From Marinitoga piezophila KA3 (GTDB lineage: Bacteria; Thermotogota; Thermotogae; Petrotogales; Petrotogaceae): a stretch of 64,000 nt of DNA. The first letter of the stretch is position 1. Each line of letters starts with the position of its first letter. The notes beneath the pieces are model-generated. The model did not search any database and was not told the DNA's origin. It saw only the letters and a program-made list of their open reading frames with translations. This document shows positions 51,433 to 61,710 of this stretch, piece by piece. The stretch covers positions 1,860,001 through 1,924,000 of the forward strand of contig NC_016751.1 in assembly GCF_000255135.1 (NCBI RefSeq), given 5' to 3'. Position numbers and translations under genes: made by a program.

Positions 51433-53397
51433 TTAAATCTTAAATTTCTTTAAACCATCTACAAGGATTTGAGCTTTTTCAGAAAGTCTTTCAGTAATAT
51501 CTTCTAATTTTTGCAAGCTTATATTTTGATTTTCAATTGAATCGGCAATTTCTGTGATTTCATCTGAGATATTTATAATTTCCCGTGTAATCCTATCCAT
51601 TCCCATTGCAATTTCTTCTGTAGATGAACCCTGTTGTTCAGCACTTGCACTGAGATTTTCTATATTTACGGTGATATTCTGGATTTTTTGAGTAATATTT
51701 GAGAATTTCTCTGCAACAATATTAGCCTCAGCTTCTACATCTTTTATGATTTCACCTGTTTTTGATGTAGCATCGCTTGCATCGTCTGCACCGTCTTTTA
51801 TTTCTCCTAATATTTCAGCAATTTGTTCTGTAGCCCTCTTACTTTCTTCTGCTAATTTTCTTATTTCATCAGCAACAACAGCAAATCCTTTCCCGGCTTC
51901 TCCAGCCCTTGCTGCTTCTATTGCAGCGTTTAAAGCAAGGAGATTAGTTTGTTCTGTGATATTTTCTATTGTTTCTACTATCTGTTCAATATTTTGTGCT
52001 TTGTTTGCGAGATTTTGAACGGTATTTATTGTAATATCAGACTGTTTAACAGCATTTGTTATTGTTGTAATTATTTTTGAAATTGATTCGCTACCTTCAG
52101 TAGCAGTTTGAGAAACATCTTTTGCTTCTTCATATAAGTTCTGTGAATTTTCTGATATATTTTGTGCTGAAGCGGAAATTTCTTCTACTCCGGAATTCAT
52201 TTCTTCAATGGAAGAAGAAACTAAATTTGAGCTTTTATCCATATCTTCAGTCTTTTCTGTAATTTTTGCCATTTGTGTTGACTGAATTCTTGCATTTTCT
52301 TCAAGTTCTACGGCTGATTCTTCCAGATCAGAAGCAGATTTTCTTACACTAATTAAATAATTTCTGAGATTATTTGCCATGTAATTTAATGATTCTGCAA
52401 TTCTTGCAATTTCATCTTTACCTCTTGCGCTAAATTTAATGGTTAAATCACCTTCGCCAAATTTTTTAACATCATTTGAGAGTTTTTCAAGAGGTTTAGC
52501 AATAGAATTTCCAAGTAGTATTGAAACAATAACTGCAACTGAAGCAGCTAAAATTACAATTAATACAAAGAAATTAACAATACCTCTTAGTTTTGCAAGT
52601 AAAGCGCTTTTTGGAATTGAAACTGCAACAGACCAATTCATTGATTTTATAGGTGCATAGATTAATATTCTTTTTTGATTGTTTTCAACAGTAATTTCAC
52701 CATAACCTTTTTCACCATTGATCATCTTTTGCGCAATTTCACTTAAACCTTTATAATTTAAATTAAAAACACTGCTTCCTATAAATTTCTTTATTGTATG
52801 TGCAATCATTGTTCCGTGTGAATCTAAGATAAAACTATAATTACCTTCTGCTGAAGTGCTAACAAAATTCAGAAATTTTTCAAGAGAAATTGTACCACCA
52901 ACTAAACCTATGGTTTTATTATTTTCATCTCTAATCGAATGTGCAATAACTATTATAGATGTTCCGTCGGCTTTTGATATTAAAACGTCGCTTATAGCAA
53001 TATCGTTTCCGTTCATTATTTTTTTAAAGTAATCTCTATCAGCAATATTGGTTTTTACATTTGTTGTTGTGTAGGCATTTCCATCTTTATCTGCTATAAA
53101 TAACATGCTGTAATCATCTAAAATTTCATTATCTTTTTTTAAGATTGCAATTGAATCAGTCATGTTCATATTTTTAAAGATTTTTTTGTTTGAGATAAGT
53201 GTCATTTCATGAATTAACGAATTAAAGAACATTTCTACCTGTGATGCCTGTTGTTCTAAAATGGAAAATGAATTTTCTTCAATTAGACTTTCAAGTGATG
53301 CTGATAAATAAAAATACAGAAAAAATCCAACAAAAGCTCCAGCAGAAATTATAATTGTTGAGAATACTATAAGTATTTTTCTTCTAATAGAATTCAC
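51433..53397 (-). CDS. Methyl-accepting chemotaxis protein (dCache type)
   Basis: A 654-residue chemoreceptor: TM1 about 8-30, an extracytoplasmic dCache_1 domain ([33 protein letters not shown], then [16 protein letters not shown] and [11 protein letters not shown]), TM2, HAMP ([26 protein letters not shown]) and a signalling coiled coil with the conserved tip [23 protein letters not shown] at 53397 is preferred because AATCGGAGGTG lies just before it; the longer frame adds 13 residues that run through the ribosome site. The D-x-R-D-Y-F-x-K pattern suits amino acid sensors, but the ligand is unknown. Confidence 0.94.
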   Translation of the reverse strand: MNSIRRKILIVFSTIIISAGAFVGFFLYFYLSASLESLIEENSFSILEQQASQVEMFFNSLIHEMTLISNKKIFKNMNMTDSIAILKKDNEILDDYSMLFIADKDGNAYTTTNVKTNIADRDYFKKIMNGNDIAISDVLISKADGTSIIVIAHSIRDENNKTIGLVGGTISLEKFLNFVSTSAEGNYSFILDSHGTMIAHTIKKFIGSSVFNLNYKGLSEIAQKMINGEKGYGEITVENNQKRILIYAPIKSMNWSVAVSIPKSALLAKLRGIVNFFVLIVILAASVAVIVSILLGNSIAKPLEKLSNDVKKFGEGDLTIKFSARGKDEIARIAESLNYMANNLRNYLISVRKSASDLEESAVELEENARIQSTQMAKITEKTEDMDKSSNLVSSSIEEMNSGVEEISASAQNISENSQNLYEEAKDVSQTATEGSESISKIITTITNAVKQSDITINTVQNLANKAQNIEQIVETIENITEQTNLLALNAAIEAARAGEAGKGFAVVADEIRKLAEESKRATEQIAEILGEIKDGADDASDATSKTGEIIKDVEAEANIVAEKFSNITQKIQNITVNIENLSASAEQQGSSTEEIAMGMDRITREIINISDEITEIADSIENQNISLQKLEDITERLSEKAQILVDGLKKFKI

Positions 53398-53687
53398 AAT
53401 TACACCTCCGATTGTTAAAAATTCGAATTTTTGCAAGGAAATTATATCATAAAATATATGATAAAAAATTTCAAAAAAAATATATTAATATTAAATATCC
53501 ATTATTTATTATTAATGTTATATTAATAAGTTTAACGGGTGTTCTGGATTTGGAAGGATTTGTCTTTAATTGAAAGATTATTATGATATAATACTATGTT
53601 ATGAGTTTTTAAAGAGTTGCAGTAACAATATTGGAAAGGTTGAGTTAAGAATGGAAATATAAAATTTTTTTATGGAGGAATTATGGT

Positions 53688-54116
53688 ATGATATTAATAG
53701 TTAATGGTCCTAACCTTAATATGTTAGGCAAACGCCCAAAAGAAATATATGGTAATTTTTCATATCAGGATCTTTTGAAATTGATCGAAGATTGGTCTGA
53801 AAAGAACAAAATAAAAACAGAAGTTTTTCAGTCAAATTTTGAAGGAGAAATTATTAACAGACTTCAGAAAATGGATTTTGATGGGCTTATAATTAATGCA
53901 GGTGCTTATACACACTATAGTTATGCAATTAAGGATGCTCTGGAAATAATTGATGTTCCTAAAATCGAATTGCATATTTCTAATATATATAAAAGAGAAG
54001 AATTTAGAAAGAAAAGTGTAATAGCCCCTGTATGCGATGGACAGATTACAGGGTTAGGACTCGATGGGTATATCCTGGCATTGGAATACCTGAAAAAAAT
54101 CATAGGAAAGAGGTAG
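53688..54116 (+). CDS. aroQ: 3-dehydroquinate dehydratase, type II
   Basis: A 142-residue enzyme of the shikimate pathway that forms a dodecamer. Motifs: VNGPNLNMLGKRPKEIYG with the catalytic tyrosine loop, QSNFEGEIINRLQ, INAGAYTHYSYAIKDAL and ELHISNIYKREEFRKKS with the catalytic histidine. No other aro gene is near. It heads a run aroQ-DEAD helicase-isomerase with gaps of a few bases. TATAAT at 53587-53592 may be its -10. Confidence 0.97.
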   Translation: MILIVNGPNLNMLGKRPKEIYGNFSYQDLLKLIEDWSEKNKIKTEVFQSNFEGEIINRLQKMDFDGLIINAGAYTHYSYAIKDALEIIDVPKIELHISNIYKREEFRKKSVIAPVCDGQITGLGLDGYILALEYLKKIIGKR

Positions 54117-54119
54117 AAA

Positions 54120-55721
54120 ATGGAAAAGCTAGTAAAGTTTGAGGATTTAGGATTATCAGAAAGTACATTAAAGGCGTTAAAGAAAAAGGGGTTTGAGGAA
54201 CCAACACCAATTCAGGAAAAGGTTATACCAATTCTTTTACAGGAAGGTATTGATGTAATTGGTCAGGCGCAGACTGGAACAGGTAAAACAGCAGCATTTG
54301 GATTACCGTTAATTGAAAAATTAGAACCTTCAAAAAAGGTAAAGGCTTTAATTTTAACTCCTACAAGGGAATTGGCTATTCAGGTTGCAGAGGAGATTAA
54401 TTCTTTAAAAGGAAGAAAAAAGTTAAATATTCTTCCTATTTATGGTGGACAATCAATAGAAAACCAAATTTCAAGACTTAAAAAAGGTATTGATATCGTA
54501 GTTGGAACACCGGGAAGAATATTGGATCATATTAGAAGAAAAACATTGGATTTAAAACATGTTTCTTATGTAATTCTTGATGAAGCAGATGAGATGCTTG
54601 ATATGGGATTTATAGATGATGTAGAGGAAATACTTTCAAATACACCAGAAAAAAAGCAAATACTTTTATTCTCAGCTACAATGCCATCAAGAATTTTAAA
54701 GCTTGCAAAAAAATATATGAGCAATTACAAGATAATTTCTGTAAAACCAGAACAATTAACAACGGAATTAACAGAGCAGATATATTTTGAGGTTAATGAA
54801 TCAGATAAATTTGAGGCGTTATGTAGAATTATAGATATAGAACCAGAGTTTTACGGTCTTGTATTCTGTAGAACAAAGGTAGATGTTGATACTGTTTCAA
54901 ACAGACTTATTGATAGGGGATATAGTGCAGAGGCATTACATGGAGATTTATCCCAATATCAAAGAGAAAGAATTTTAAGGAAATTCAAAACAAAGAGAGC
55001 AAATATTCTTGTAGCAACAGATGTTGCAGCAAGAGGTATTGATATTTCAGATTTGACACATGTAATAAATTATTCATTGCCTCAAAATCCTGAATCGTAT
55101 GTTCATAGAATTGGAAGAACAGGAAGGGCAGGAAAAGAAGGAACAGCTATTACTTTTGTTACACCAGAAGAATATAGAAAGTTATTGTTTATAAAAAGAA
55201 TTTCAAAAAGCGATATAAAGAAAAAGAGAATTCCTAAAATAAAGGATGTTATAGAATCAAAGAAAAATAGAATAAAAACAGAAATAAATAATATCCTTGA
55301 AAGCGAAACATATGAAAACTATCTTGAATTAGCAAATGAAATGCTCGAAAATAGAAATGCAAATGAAGTACTTGCAGCAGTATTAAAATATGCTTTTCAG
55401 GATGAACTTGATGAAAGAAATTATAATGAAATTAGAGAAGTTAAAGGAAAATCATTTGTTGATAAGAAAGGTAAAACAAGATTATTTGTAGCCCTTGGTA
55501 AAGATGACGGAATCACAAAGGAAAAAATATTAAAATTAATAAAAGATTATACAAAACTTGATAATGTTAGATTAAGAGATGTAAGGATACTCGATAAATT
55601 TTCTTTTATTACTGTGTCTTTTGAAGATGCAGAGATTATACTTGAATCTTTTAAAAAGAAAAGAAGAGGAAGAAAACCAATAATTGCGAAAGCAAAAGAA
55701 AAAAGCAGAAAGGCGGAATAA
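54120..55721 (+). CDS. DEAD-box RNA helicase with DbpA-type C-terminal domain
   Basis: A 533-residue ATP-dependent RNA helicase. In order: Q motif (FEEPTPIQEKVIP), AQTGTGKTAA, PTRELAIQ, GTPGR, DEAD, SAT, and in the second RecA domain VFCRTKVDVD, ATDVAARGIDI and HRIGRTGRAGKEG. After a dimerisation-like linker (about 400-440) an RRM-like DbpA domain follows (FVDKKGKTRLFVALGKDDGITKEKILKLI), then a basic tail (KKRRGRKP). This suits ribosome assembly or mRNA decay (CshA/DeaD type). Three bases after aroQ and two before the FKBP gene. Confidence 0.96.
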   Translation: MEKLVKFEDLGLSESTLKALKKKGFEEPTPIQEKVIPILLQEGIDVIGQAQTGTGKTAAFGLPLIEKLEPSKKVKALILTPTRELAIQVAEEINSLKGRKKLNILPIYGGQSIENQISRLKKGIDIVVGTPGRILDHIRRKTLDLKHVSYVILDEADEMLDMGFIDDVEEILSNTPEKKQILLFSATMPSRILKLAKKYMSNYKIISVKPEQLTTELTEQIYFEVNESDKFEALCRIIDIEPEFYGLVFCRTKVDVDTVSNRLIDRGYSAEALHGDLSQYQRERILRKFKTKRANILVATDVAARGIDISDLTHVINYSLPQNPESYVHRIGRTGRAGKEGTAITFVTPEEYRKLLFIKRISKSDIKKKRIPKIKDVIESKKNRIKTEINNILESETYENYLELANEMLENRNANEVLAAVLKYAFQDELDERNYNEIREVKGKSFVDKKGKTRLFVALGKDDGITKEKILKLIKDYTKLDNVRLRDVRILDKFSFITVSFEDAEIILESFKKKRRGRKPIIAKAKEKSRKAE

Positions 55722-55723
55722 TT

Positions 55724-56149
55724 ATGAAAGTACAGAAAGGAAATACTGTAAAGTTACACTACAAAGGGACATTAAATGACGGAACTGTTTTTGATTCATC
55801 AGAAGGAAGAGAACCATTAGAATTTACAGCAGGTGCAGGACAGGTAATTCCAGGATTTGATAAAGCTGTTATGGATATGGAAGTTGGAGAAAAAAAGACA
55901 TTCACTATTCCTGCTGAAGAGGCATATGGAGAATATTCTGAAGAAAAAGTATTTGAATTACCAAGACAGAGTTTTCCACCTAATATAGATGAAGCAGTTG
56001 GCCAAACAGTACAACTTGCAGATCAATCAGGAAATGTATTCCTTGCTAAAATCCTTGAAGTTACAGATGAAATGGTAAAAATGGATACAAATCATCCTCT
56101 TGCAGGTAAGGATTTAACCTTTGAAATTGAAATTGTAGAAATTAACTAA
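55724..56149 (+). CDS. slyD: FKBP-type peptidyl-prolyl isomerase, SlyD-like
   Basis: A 141-residue prolyl isomerase with chaperone insert. The FKBP half shows VKLHYKGTLNDGTVFDSSEG and GAGQVIPGFDKAVMDMEVGEKKTFTIPAEEAYGEY; the IF (insert in flap) domain runs from about 72 to 120; the closing NHPLAGKDLTFEIEI is the SlyD/FklB end. The histidine-rich metal-binding tail of E. coli SlyD is absent, as in most thermophile members. Confidence 0.93.
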   Translation: MKVQKGNTVKLHYKGTLNDGTVFDSSEGREPLEFTAGAGQVIPGFDKAVMDMEVGEKKTFTIPAEEAYGEYSEEKVFELPRQSFPPNIDEAVGQTVQLADQSGNVFLAKILEVTDEMVKMDTNHPLAGKDLTFEIEIVEIN

Positions 56150-56178
56150 AAATAATTAAAATCACTGGAGGAGAAAGT

Positions 56179-57396
56179 ATGAAAAAGGTTGAACTTCTTT
56201 CTCCAGCCGGAAATATGGAAAAATTAAAAATGGTTTTCCGCTATGGTGCTGATGCAGCTTACCTTGGCGGAAAATTTTTCAATTTAAGAGCTCTGGCTGG
56301 AAACTTCTCAAATGAAGAGATAGTAGAAGCTGTAAAATATGCTCATTCTCTTGGGAAAAAGATATATGTTACTTTAAATATAATAGCTCATAATAATGAA
56401 ATTGAAAAGGTTGCAGATTATGCTAAATTTCTCGAATCTGCTGGTGTAGATGCTGTTATAGTTGCAGATTTAGGTGTTTTTAAAATAGTTAGGGACAATA
56501 CAGATCTTGAAATAAATGTAAGTACTCAGGCAAGTAATACCAACTGGATGAGCGTAAAAGTGTGGCATGAAATGGGAGCAAAAAGAATTATTTTAGCTCG
56601 TGAATTATCATTAAAAGAAATTCGCGAAATAAGGGAAAAAGTACCTGATGTTGAGTTGGAAGTTTTTATACATGGTGCAATGTGTATGTCTATTTCAGGA
56701 AGATGTTTGTTGAGTAATTATTTAACAGGAAGAGATGCCAATAGAGGAGCATGTGCTCAACCTTGCAGATGGAAGTATCATCTTGTTGAAGAGAACAGAC
56801 CAGGTGAATACTATCCTATTTATGAAGATGAAAGAGGAACATTTATAATGAATTCCAGGGATCTTTGTACAATAGAGTTTATTGATCAGATTTTGGATAC
56901 TGGTATTGATAGTTTAAAGATAGAAGGAAGAATGAAGGGAATATACTACGGTGCAATAGTAACAAAAGTATATAGAGAAGCAATAGATAAATATTATGAA
57001 GGTAATTTTAAATATGATCCTAAATGGATGGAGTATTTAAATTCTGTAAGTAACAGAAAATATACAAAAGGATTCTTCTTTGGCAATCCTGGAGCAGAAG
57101 GTCAAAATTATGATTCTTCATCATATAATAAAACACATGAAATTGTTGCAAAGGTCCTTGGTAAAAGCCGAGATGGTAAATCAATACTTGAAATTAGAAG
57201 TAAGATTGCAGTAGGCGAAGAAGTTGAAATTATAAAACCAGTTGGCGATCCAATAAAAATAAAAATGCCGGAAATGATTAAAATGAGAAAGGGCCAGGAA
57301 GAAGGAAAAATAGAAATAGCTAATCCAAATGTAATAGTAAAAGTCGATCTTGATCTAGAAGAAATGGATATATTAAGAAAAAAGCTCCAGAAATAA
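56179..57396 (+). CDS. Peptidase U32 family protein
   Basis: A 405-residue protein of the U32 family, members of which include PrtC collagenase and the tRNA/rRNA hydroxylation proteins TrhP and RlhA. Motifs: KKVELLSPAGNMEKLKMVFRYGADAAYLGG, EVFIHGAMCMSISGRCLLSNYLTGRDANRGACAQPCRWKY with the four conserved cysteines, and DLCTIEFIDQILDTGIDSLKIEGRMK. Length and the C-terminal U32_C beta domain suggest the TrhP type (5-hydroxyuridine of tRNA), which is an inference. Own ribosome site 30 bases after slyD. Confidence 0.92.
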   Translation: MKKVELLSPAGNMEKLKMVFRYGADAAYLGGKFFNLRALAGNFSNEEIVEAVKYAHSLGKKIYVTLNIIAHNNEIEKVADYAKFLESAGVDAVIVADLGVFKIVRDNTDLEINVSTQASNTNWMSVKVWHEMGAKRIILARELSLKEIREIREKVPDVELEVFIHGAMCMSISGRCLLSNYLTGRDANRGACAQPCRWKYHLVEENRPGEYYPIYEDERGTFIMNSRDLCTIEFIDQILDTGIDSLKIEGRMKGIYYGAIVTKVYREAIDKYYEGNFKYDPKWMEYLNSVSNRKYTKGFFFGNPGAEGQNYDSSSYNKTHEIVAKVLGKSRDGKSILEIRSKIAVGEEVEIIKPVGDPIKIKMPEMIKMRKGQEEGKIEIANPNVIVKVDLDLEEMDILRKKLQK

Positions 57397-57417
57397 ATTC
57401 TGGAGCTTTTATTTTTT
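57380..57417. terminator. Bidirectional terminator between U32 and ftsY
   Basis: AAAAGCTCCAGAA pairs with TTCTGGAGCTTTT across the U32 stop, with A and T runs outside. Confidence 0.9.
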
Positions 57418-57424
57418 TCTATTA

Positions 57425-58333
57425 TTATTTTTCTTCAATTCCTAAGAGAGCATTACAATATGTTTTTGGATCAAAAATTTGAAGGTCATCGGCTTTTTCT
57501 CCGACGCCTATTAATTTAATAGGAATATCCAATTCCTGATTAATAGCAAAAGCAATACCGCCTTTTGCTGTTCCGTCTAATTTTGTAACCACAATTCCGG
57601 TTAAATCAGTTGTTTCTTTAAACACCTTTGCCTGAATAATACCGTTTTGGCCGGTAGTTCCATCGAGTACAAGTAAGGTTTCATGTGGAGCATCTGGAAT
57701 AACCTTTTGAATAACCCTTTTTATTTTCTTTAACTCTTCCATAAGATTCTGTTTTGTATGCAATCTTCCGGCAGTATCTATTATTACTATATCTCTTCCT
57801 TTAGCGACAGCATGATTTAATGCATCGAAAGCTACAGCAGCAGCGTCAGCACCATGTGTATGGGCTATTACATCAATACCTAATCTATTACCCCATTCCT
57901 TTAATTGTTCAATAGCAGCTGCCCTAAATGTATCACCTGCAGCAAATACCACATCATGTCCTTTGTCTTTGTATAATTTTCCAAGTTTTGCAATGGTAGT
58001 GGTTTTTCCTGTTCCGTTTACACCGACAACAAGTATTACAAACGGTTTTTTATCTGGATTAAATGACAAAGGTTCATCTTTTAAATGTTCAACCATAATA
58101 TCTCTTAATAGTAATAAAGGATCGTCTGAGTTTTCTTTTTTATATCGTTCTTTTAATTCTTTAAGAATATCTTCTGTTGCTTCGACTCCCATGTCTGAAA
58201 GAATCATAATTTCTTCCAATTCTTCTAAGACTTCATCGTCAAGTTTTCTTCCAGCAAAGAGTGTTTTAATATTTCCAAAAAATTTATCTCTTGTTTTTTT
58301 AAGTCCTTCTGCAATTTTATTAAAGAATCCCAT
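57425..58333 (-). CDS. ftsY: Signal recognition particle receptor FtsY
   Basis: A 302-residue SRP-family GTPase that docks ribosome-nascent chains at SecYEG. N-domain four-helix bundle (1-90) without the long acidic A-domain, then the G-domain: VVGVNGTGKTTTIAKLG, AAGDTFRAAAIEQLKEWG, IIDTAGRLHTKQNLMEEL, VTKLDGTAKGG and GVGEKADDLQIFDP. The N-terminus MGFFNKIAEGLKKTRDKFFGN is the short amphipathic membrane-binding form. Confidence 0.97.
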   Translation of the reverse strand: MGFFNKIAEGLKKTRDKFFGNIKTLFAGRKLDDEVLEELEEIMILSDMGVEATEDILKELKERYKKENSDDPLLLLRDIMVEHLKDEPLSFNPDKKPFVILVVGVNGTGKTTTIAKLGKLYKDKGHDVVFAAGDTFRAAAIEQLKEWGNRLGIDVIAHTHGADAAAVAFDALNHAVAKGRDIVIIDTAGRLHTKQNLMEELKKIKRVIQKVIPDAPHETLLVLDGTTGQNGIIQAKVFKETTDLTGIVVTKLDGTAKGGIAFAINQELDIPIKLIGVGEKADDLQIFDPKTYCNALLGIEEK

Positions 58334-58411
58334 GCTTTATCCTCCTACATCTAATTTGTTAACTTCGGATATATTTTACCATTAAGATAATAATTTTGCA
58401 AACATTATAGT

Positions 58412-58439
58412 TTGAATTTTATGACTATTATGGTAAAAT
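58412..58439 (+). promoter_or_regulatory. Promoter of the DUF2225 operon
   Basis: TTGAAT (58412-58417) and TAAAAT (58434-58439) with 16 bases between; the start would be about 38 bases before the ribosome site. Confidence 0.5.
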
Positions 58440-58482
58440 ATGATTATGAGAGTATTAAAAAAAATAAGAAGGAGATAATACT

Positions 58483-59139
58483 ATGGGTGACTTCTGGGAA
58501 GATACCACATCCTGTCCGTTGTGCGGCAAAGCGTTTCCATATACAAAAATAAAAATTGATAGTATTAGAATTGAAAAGTACGATGATGATTTAAAGCCGA
58601 CGTATAGAGGTCCTAATCCTCTTCATTTTTCAATTTTAACATGTCCTAAATGTGGATTTACTTACTTTAATGGTGATGATGACCTGTTTAAGAGAATAGG
58701 TAAGGATACAAAAAAAGATTTAAAAGAATATTTAAAAAGAGTTAGAGATAAAATGGGGAAAATAGATAATAGTAAGAATAAAAGTATAGATTTTTTGAAA
58801 AAACAGTATGCACTTGCTGGAATTGTGTATAAAATAGTAAATAATCCTGGAAGAATAGCGAGAACGTTTATACGTTTAGCATGGATATTCAGAGAAGAAG
58901 GAAAAGAAATGGCAGAATTAAAGATGCTGGTTTCTGCAGTTGAAATCCTTGAAAAGAATTTTAAGGATTTAAATTCTGATGAGGATTTAATAATGTATTA
59001 CTTCTTTAAAGGATATACAAATTATAGGATAGGAAAGAAAAAAGAAGCCAAAGAATTTTTTAATAAATTGGTTGGAAGATATAAAAATTCAAAGAATCCA
59101 TATGTAAAACAGGCAGAAAAGTTGAAAGGGGATCTGTGA
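58483..59139 (+). CDS. DUF2225 zinc-ribbon and TPR protein
   Basis: A 218-residue cytosolic protein. The N-terminus has CPLCGKAFPYTKI and later CPKCGFTYF, a four-cysteine zinc ribbon; from about residue 100 TPR-like helices follow (RIARTFIRLAWIFREEGKEMAELKML, YYFFKGYTNYRIGKKKEAKEFFNKL). This is the DUF2225 pattern; function unknown. It overlaps by four bases with the envelope protein gene downstream, suggesting a shared role in envelope assembly. Confidence 0.87.
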   Translation: MGDFWEDTTSCPLCGKAFPYTKIKIDSIRIEKYDDDLKPTYRGPNPLHFSILTCPKCGFTYFNGDDDLFKRIGKDTKKDLKEYLKRVRDKMGKIDNSKNKSIDFLKKQYALAGIVYKIVNNPGRIARTFIRLAWIFREEGKEMAELKMLVSAVEILEKNFKDLNSDEDLIMYYFFKGYTNYRIGKKKEAKEFFNKLVGRYKNSKNPYVKQAEKLKGDL

Positions 59140-61226
59140 TGAAAAGATTGAGTTACATAGTTCTATTAATAATTTTAGTACAGTTTTTTTCATCCTGTTC
59201 GTTATTACAGGGAGTTGCATCAGACAACGAAAGATTGAATGATTTAGAAACAGAAGTTTCAACATTGAAATTAAAATTGACAAATTATGAATCTGAATTA
59301 AATTATTATAAGGAAACTGTAGAAACATACAATAGTAGAATAGAAGATTTGAATAGAAATATAACAAATTTAGGAGCGAAAATAAAAAAAATAGAAGATA
59401 CATTATCTGCTTCTAATGCAGAAATTGCAAATGAGTTAAATAAATATAAAAGTGAGCTTATTTTATATCAAAATACATTAAATAATCTTCAAAAAAAGAT
59501 TGGAGATATTCAGAATATTGATAATGAAGGTGTATATTCAAATTTATTGTCTGATATTAATCAAAGGATCACAAATATTGAAAATAACATAAAAATATTA
59601 AATAATGAAGCTGTAAGGATTTCCGATTTAAATACACTAAAGAATGAATTTATAACCAGAGACTCAACAGAATTACAGCAAAAGTTTGAAGCATTAAATA
59701 TCAAAATAACAAATGAAGAAAAAAGAATAGATGATTTAAAAAGAGAGATACATACAACTTCTTCTTCTATTACAAATATAGAAGTATCTCTAAAAAATAT
59801 GCAAAATAAAGGATTAATATTGGAAGGAAAAATAAATAATATAGAAAAAACCCTTGCGGGTATAACATTATCTTCAACTGAAATAAAAAACAACATAGAT
59901 GTTGCTGTTAAAAATAATATAGACGAATTGTTGAAAACTGTTAATTCTTTAGATAAGGTGTGGCAGATTAATTTTGAAACATTAGAAAAGGATTTTGATA
60001 ATTTAAAAAATGATTATAACTCATTTAAAGGAAAAGTTGGAGCAATTATAGATGAGGAAAATTTGAAAAAATACGTATATGAATCCGTTTCTGCAGAAAC
60101 ACAGAGAGAAGTTGCAAAGTTGTTTTATAAAACCAAAAGTGATGAACTATTAAAAATAAAAGGTCTTGAAAATCAGATGGCGCAGCTTGAGAAGAATATA
60201 AAAAATCTTGAAAATTCATTTGAAATGATAACATCACGACCTATTAGTACATTTGATGAAAAATACAAAACACAGCTGGATGAACTGGAAAGAAAATTAA
60301 CAAATGCATTAATAAGTTTTTCAAAAGCTGAAATAAAAGATCTTTTTGGTTCAACAGACCAAATAATTTATCAGGTAAAACCAGGTGATACTTTAAGCCA
60401 AATAGCATTGGCTTTTGGATTGGGGTATAATGGAGTAGATTTAATAAAAGTTGCGAATAACATTGATGATCCAAGGAGTATAAGAGTAGGACAAAAAATA
60501 ATAATTCCTGTTAACAATATAGAAGAGTTTTTAACATGGCCTCTTACATATACAAAACCTTCTGATTACGATAGAATAGTTGTAAGGTTTGGAGATAGAA
60601 TTTCAACGGGTGTATCAGTTGGATTGGGAATATTACCATTAAAAGATGAATATGTAAGGCCTACATTGCCTGGAAGAGTTGTTGAAATAGGAAAGGCTGT
60701 TAATGAGAGTAAATATGTAAAGATAGATCATGGGAATGGGGTAATGACAGTTTATTCCAATATTTATAATATTGATCCTTCTATTAAAGAAGGAAAATGG
60801 GTGGATACAGAAACGTTAATGGGAAAGGTGAAAAAGGATAAGTTGTTTAATTTTGAAATCTGGAAAAATGGTGAGCCGCGAGATCCTATGAAATTATTCT
60901 TTAAATTTGCAGGGAATTTCAGAGCAACTTTTTACACAGAATGGGATGATAAAATTATATATTATCCAGCATTTAGATTAACAAAGTCTGGAAATGTTCC
61001 AAGACCATGGGTAACAGTAGCTGCTGATCCGAAGTATTTACCTCTTGGAACTGTGGTATATATTCCAGAATTTAGAAATACCCCTAATATGGGATTTTTT
61101 GAAGTGGAAGATATTGGTTCGAAAATTGTTGGAAATAGATTGGATATATATATTAATGATGTAAGACTTGCGCAAAATACACAGGAAGTTAGTGTTTATG
61201 TAGTAGGGAAAAAGGCCAGGAGGTAA
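59136..61226 (+). CDS. Envelope lipoprotein: coiled coil, LysM, M23-like and 3D domains
   Basis: A 696-residue protein with a lipoprotein-type signal (LLIILVQFFSSC). Residues about 25-400 are a long coiled coil. A LysM domain (IIYQVKPGDTLSQIALAFGL...IRVGQKIIIPV) binds peptidoglycan. A LytM/M23-like barrel follows (RPTLPGRVVEIGKAVNESKY, KIDHGNGVMTVYS, NFEIWKNGEPRDP), but the histidine zinc ligands normally seen in YAHL and H-x-H are replaced, so it is probably not a peptidase. The C-terminal 3D domain has AADPKYLPLGTVVYIP and DIGSKIVGNRLDIYIND, the three aspartates seen in MltA-type transglycosylases. It likely spans the periplasm and acts on or regulates wall turnover. Confidence 0.82.
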   Translation: MMKRLSYIVLLIILVQFFSSCSLLQGVASDNERLNDLETEVSTLKLKLTNYESELNYYKETVETYNSRIEDLNRNITNLGAKIKKIEDTLSASNAEIANELNKYKSELILYQNTLNNLQKKIGDIQNIDNEGVYSNLLSDINQRITNIENNIKILNNEAVRISDLNTLKNEFITRDSTELQQKFEALNIKITNEEKRIDDLKREIHTTSSSITNIEVSLKNMQNKGLILEGKINNIEKTLAGITLSSTEIKNNIDVAVKNNIDELLKTVNSLDKVWQINFETLEKDFDNLKNDYNSFKGKVGAIIDEENLKKYVYESVSAETQREVAKLFYKTKSDELLKIKGLENQMAQLEKNIKNLENSFEMITSRPISTFDEKYKTQLDELERKLTNALISFSKAEIKDLFGSTDQIIYQVKPGDTLSQIALAFGLGYNGVDLIKVANNIDDPRSIRVGQKIIIPVNNIEEFLTWPLTYTKPSDYDRIVVRFGDRISTGVSVGLGILPLKDEYVRPTLPGRVVEIGKAVNESKYVKIDHGNGVMTVYSNIYNIDPSIKEGKWVDTETLMGKVKKDKLFNFEIWKNGEPRDPMKLFFKFAGNFRATFYTEWDDKIIYYPAFRLTKSGNVPRPWVTVAADPKYLPLGTVVYIPEFRNTPNMGFFEVEDIGSKIVGNRLDIYINDVRLAQNTQEVSVYVVGKKARR

Positions 61227-61230
61227 TAAA

Positions 61231-61710
61231 ATGGGACTAACAGTAAAAAGCAGTTATGCATTAAGAGCGTTGTATGAACTTGCTTTATTTCATAAAAATG
61301 GAGTGAAAAGAGTTTCTATAAATGAATTATCGGCAAAGCAAAAAATACCGAAGGATTTTCTGGAAAAAATATTCAGTGAATTAAGGGAATATAAAATTGT
61401 TGATTCGGTGCGCGGAAGATACGGAGGATATGCTTTAAGTAGAAAACCAGAAGATTTAAAATTAAGTGAAGTAATTTATATTTTAGATAGACCATTTCAA
61501 TCATATGAGTGCGTTGTTACCGGAAAATGTGAAACACTTGGTTCTGAATGCGCAGTGGGATATGTCTGGAAAAAAATAAATACAATTCTTATGAGCGAAC
61601 TTTCAAAGATTACACTTGCAGATTTATTAAAAATAGGAGAAAAACTGGAATTAATGGGAGGAAATACAGTTGAAGAAAAAATTAATAATGCTGATGAGCG
61701 GCGGGGTTGA
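61231..61710 (+). CDS. Rrf2-family transcriptional regulator
   Basis: A 159-residue winged-helix regulator. LTVKSSYALRALYELALFH and KQKIPKDFLEKIFSELREYKIVDSVRGRYGGYALSRK form the DNA-binding domain, followed by ECVVTGKCETLGSEC with three cysteines suited to hold an iron-sulfur cluster as in IscR. It overlaps mnmA by 41 bases. Pairing of an Rrf2 sensor with tRNA thiolation suggests control by sulfur or Fe-S state; cysteine desulfurase is not in the window. Confidence 0.92.
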   Translation: MGLTVKSSYALRALYELALFHKNGVKRVSINELSAKQKIPKDFLEKIFSELREYKIVDSVRGRYGGYALSRKPEDLKLSEVIYILDRPFQSYECVVTGKCETLGSECAVGYVWKKINTILMSELSKITLADLLKIGEKLELMGGNTVEEKINNADERRG

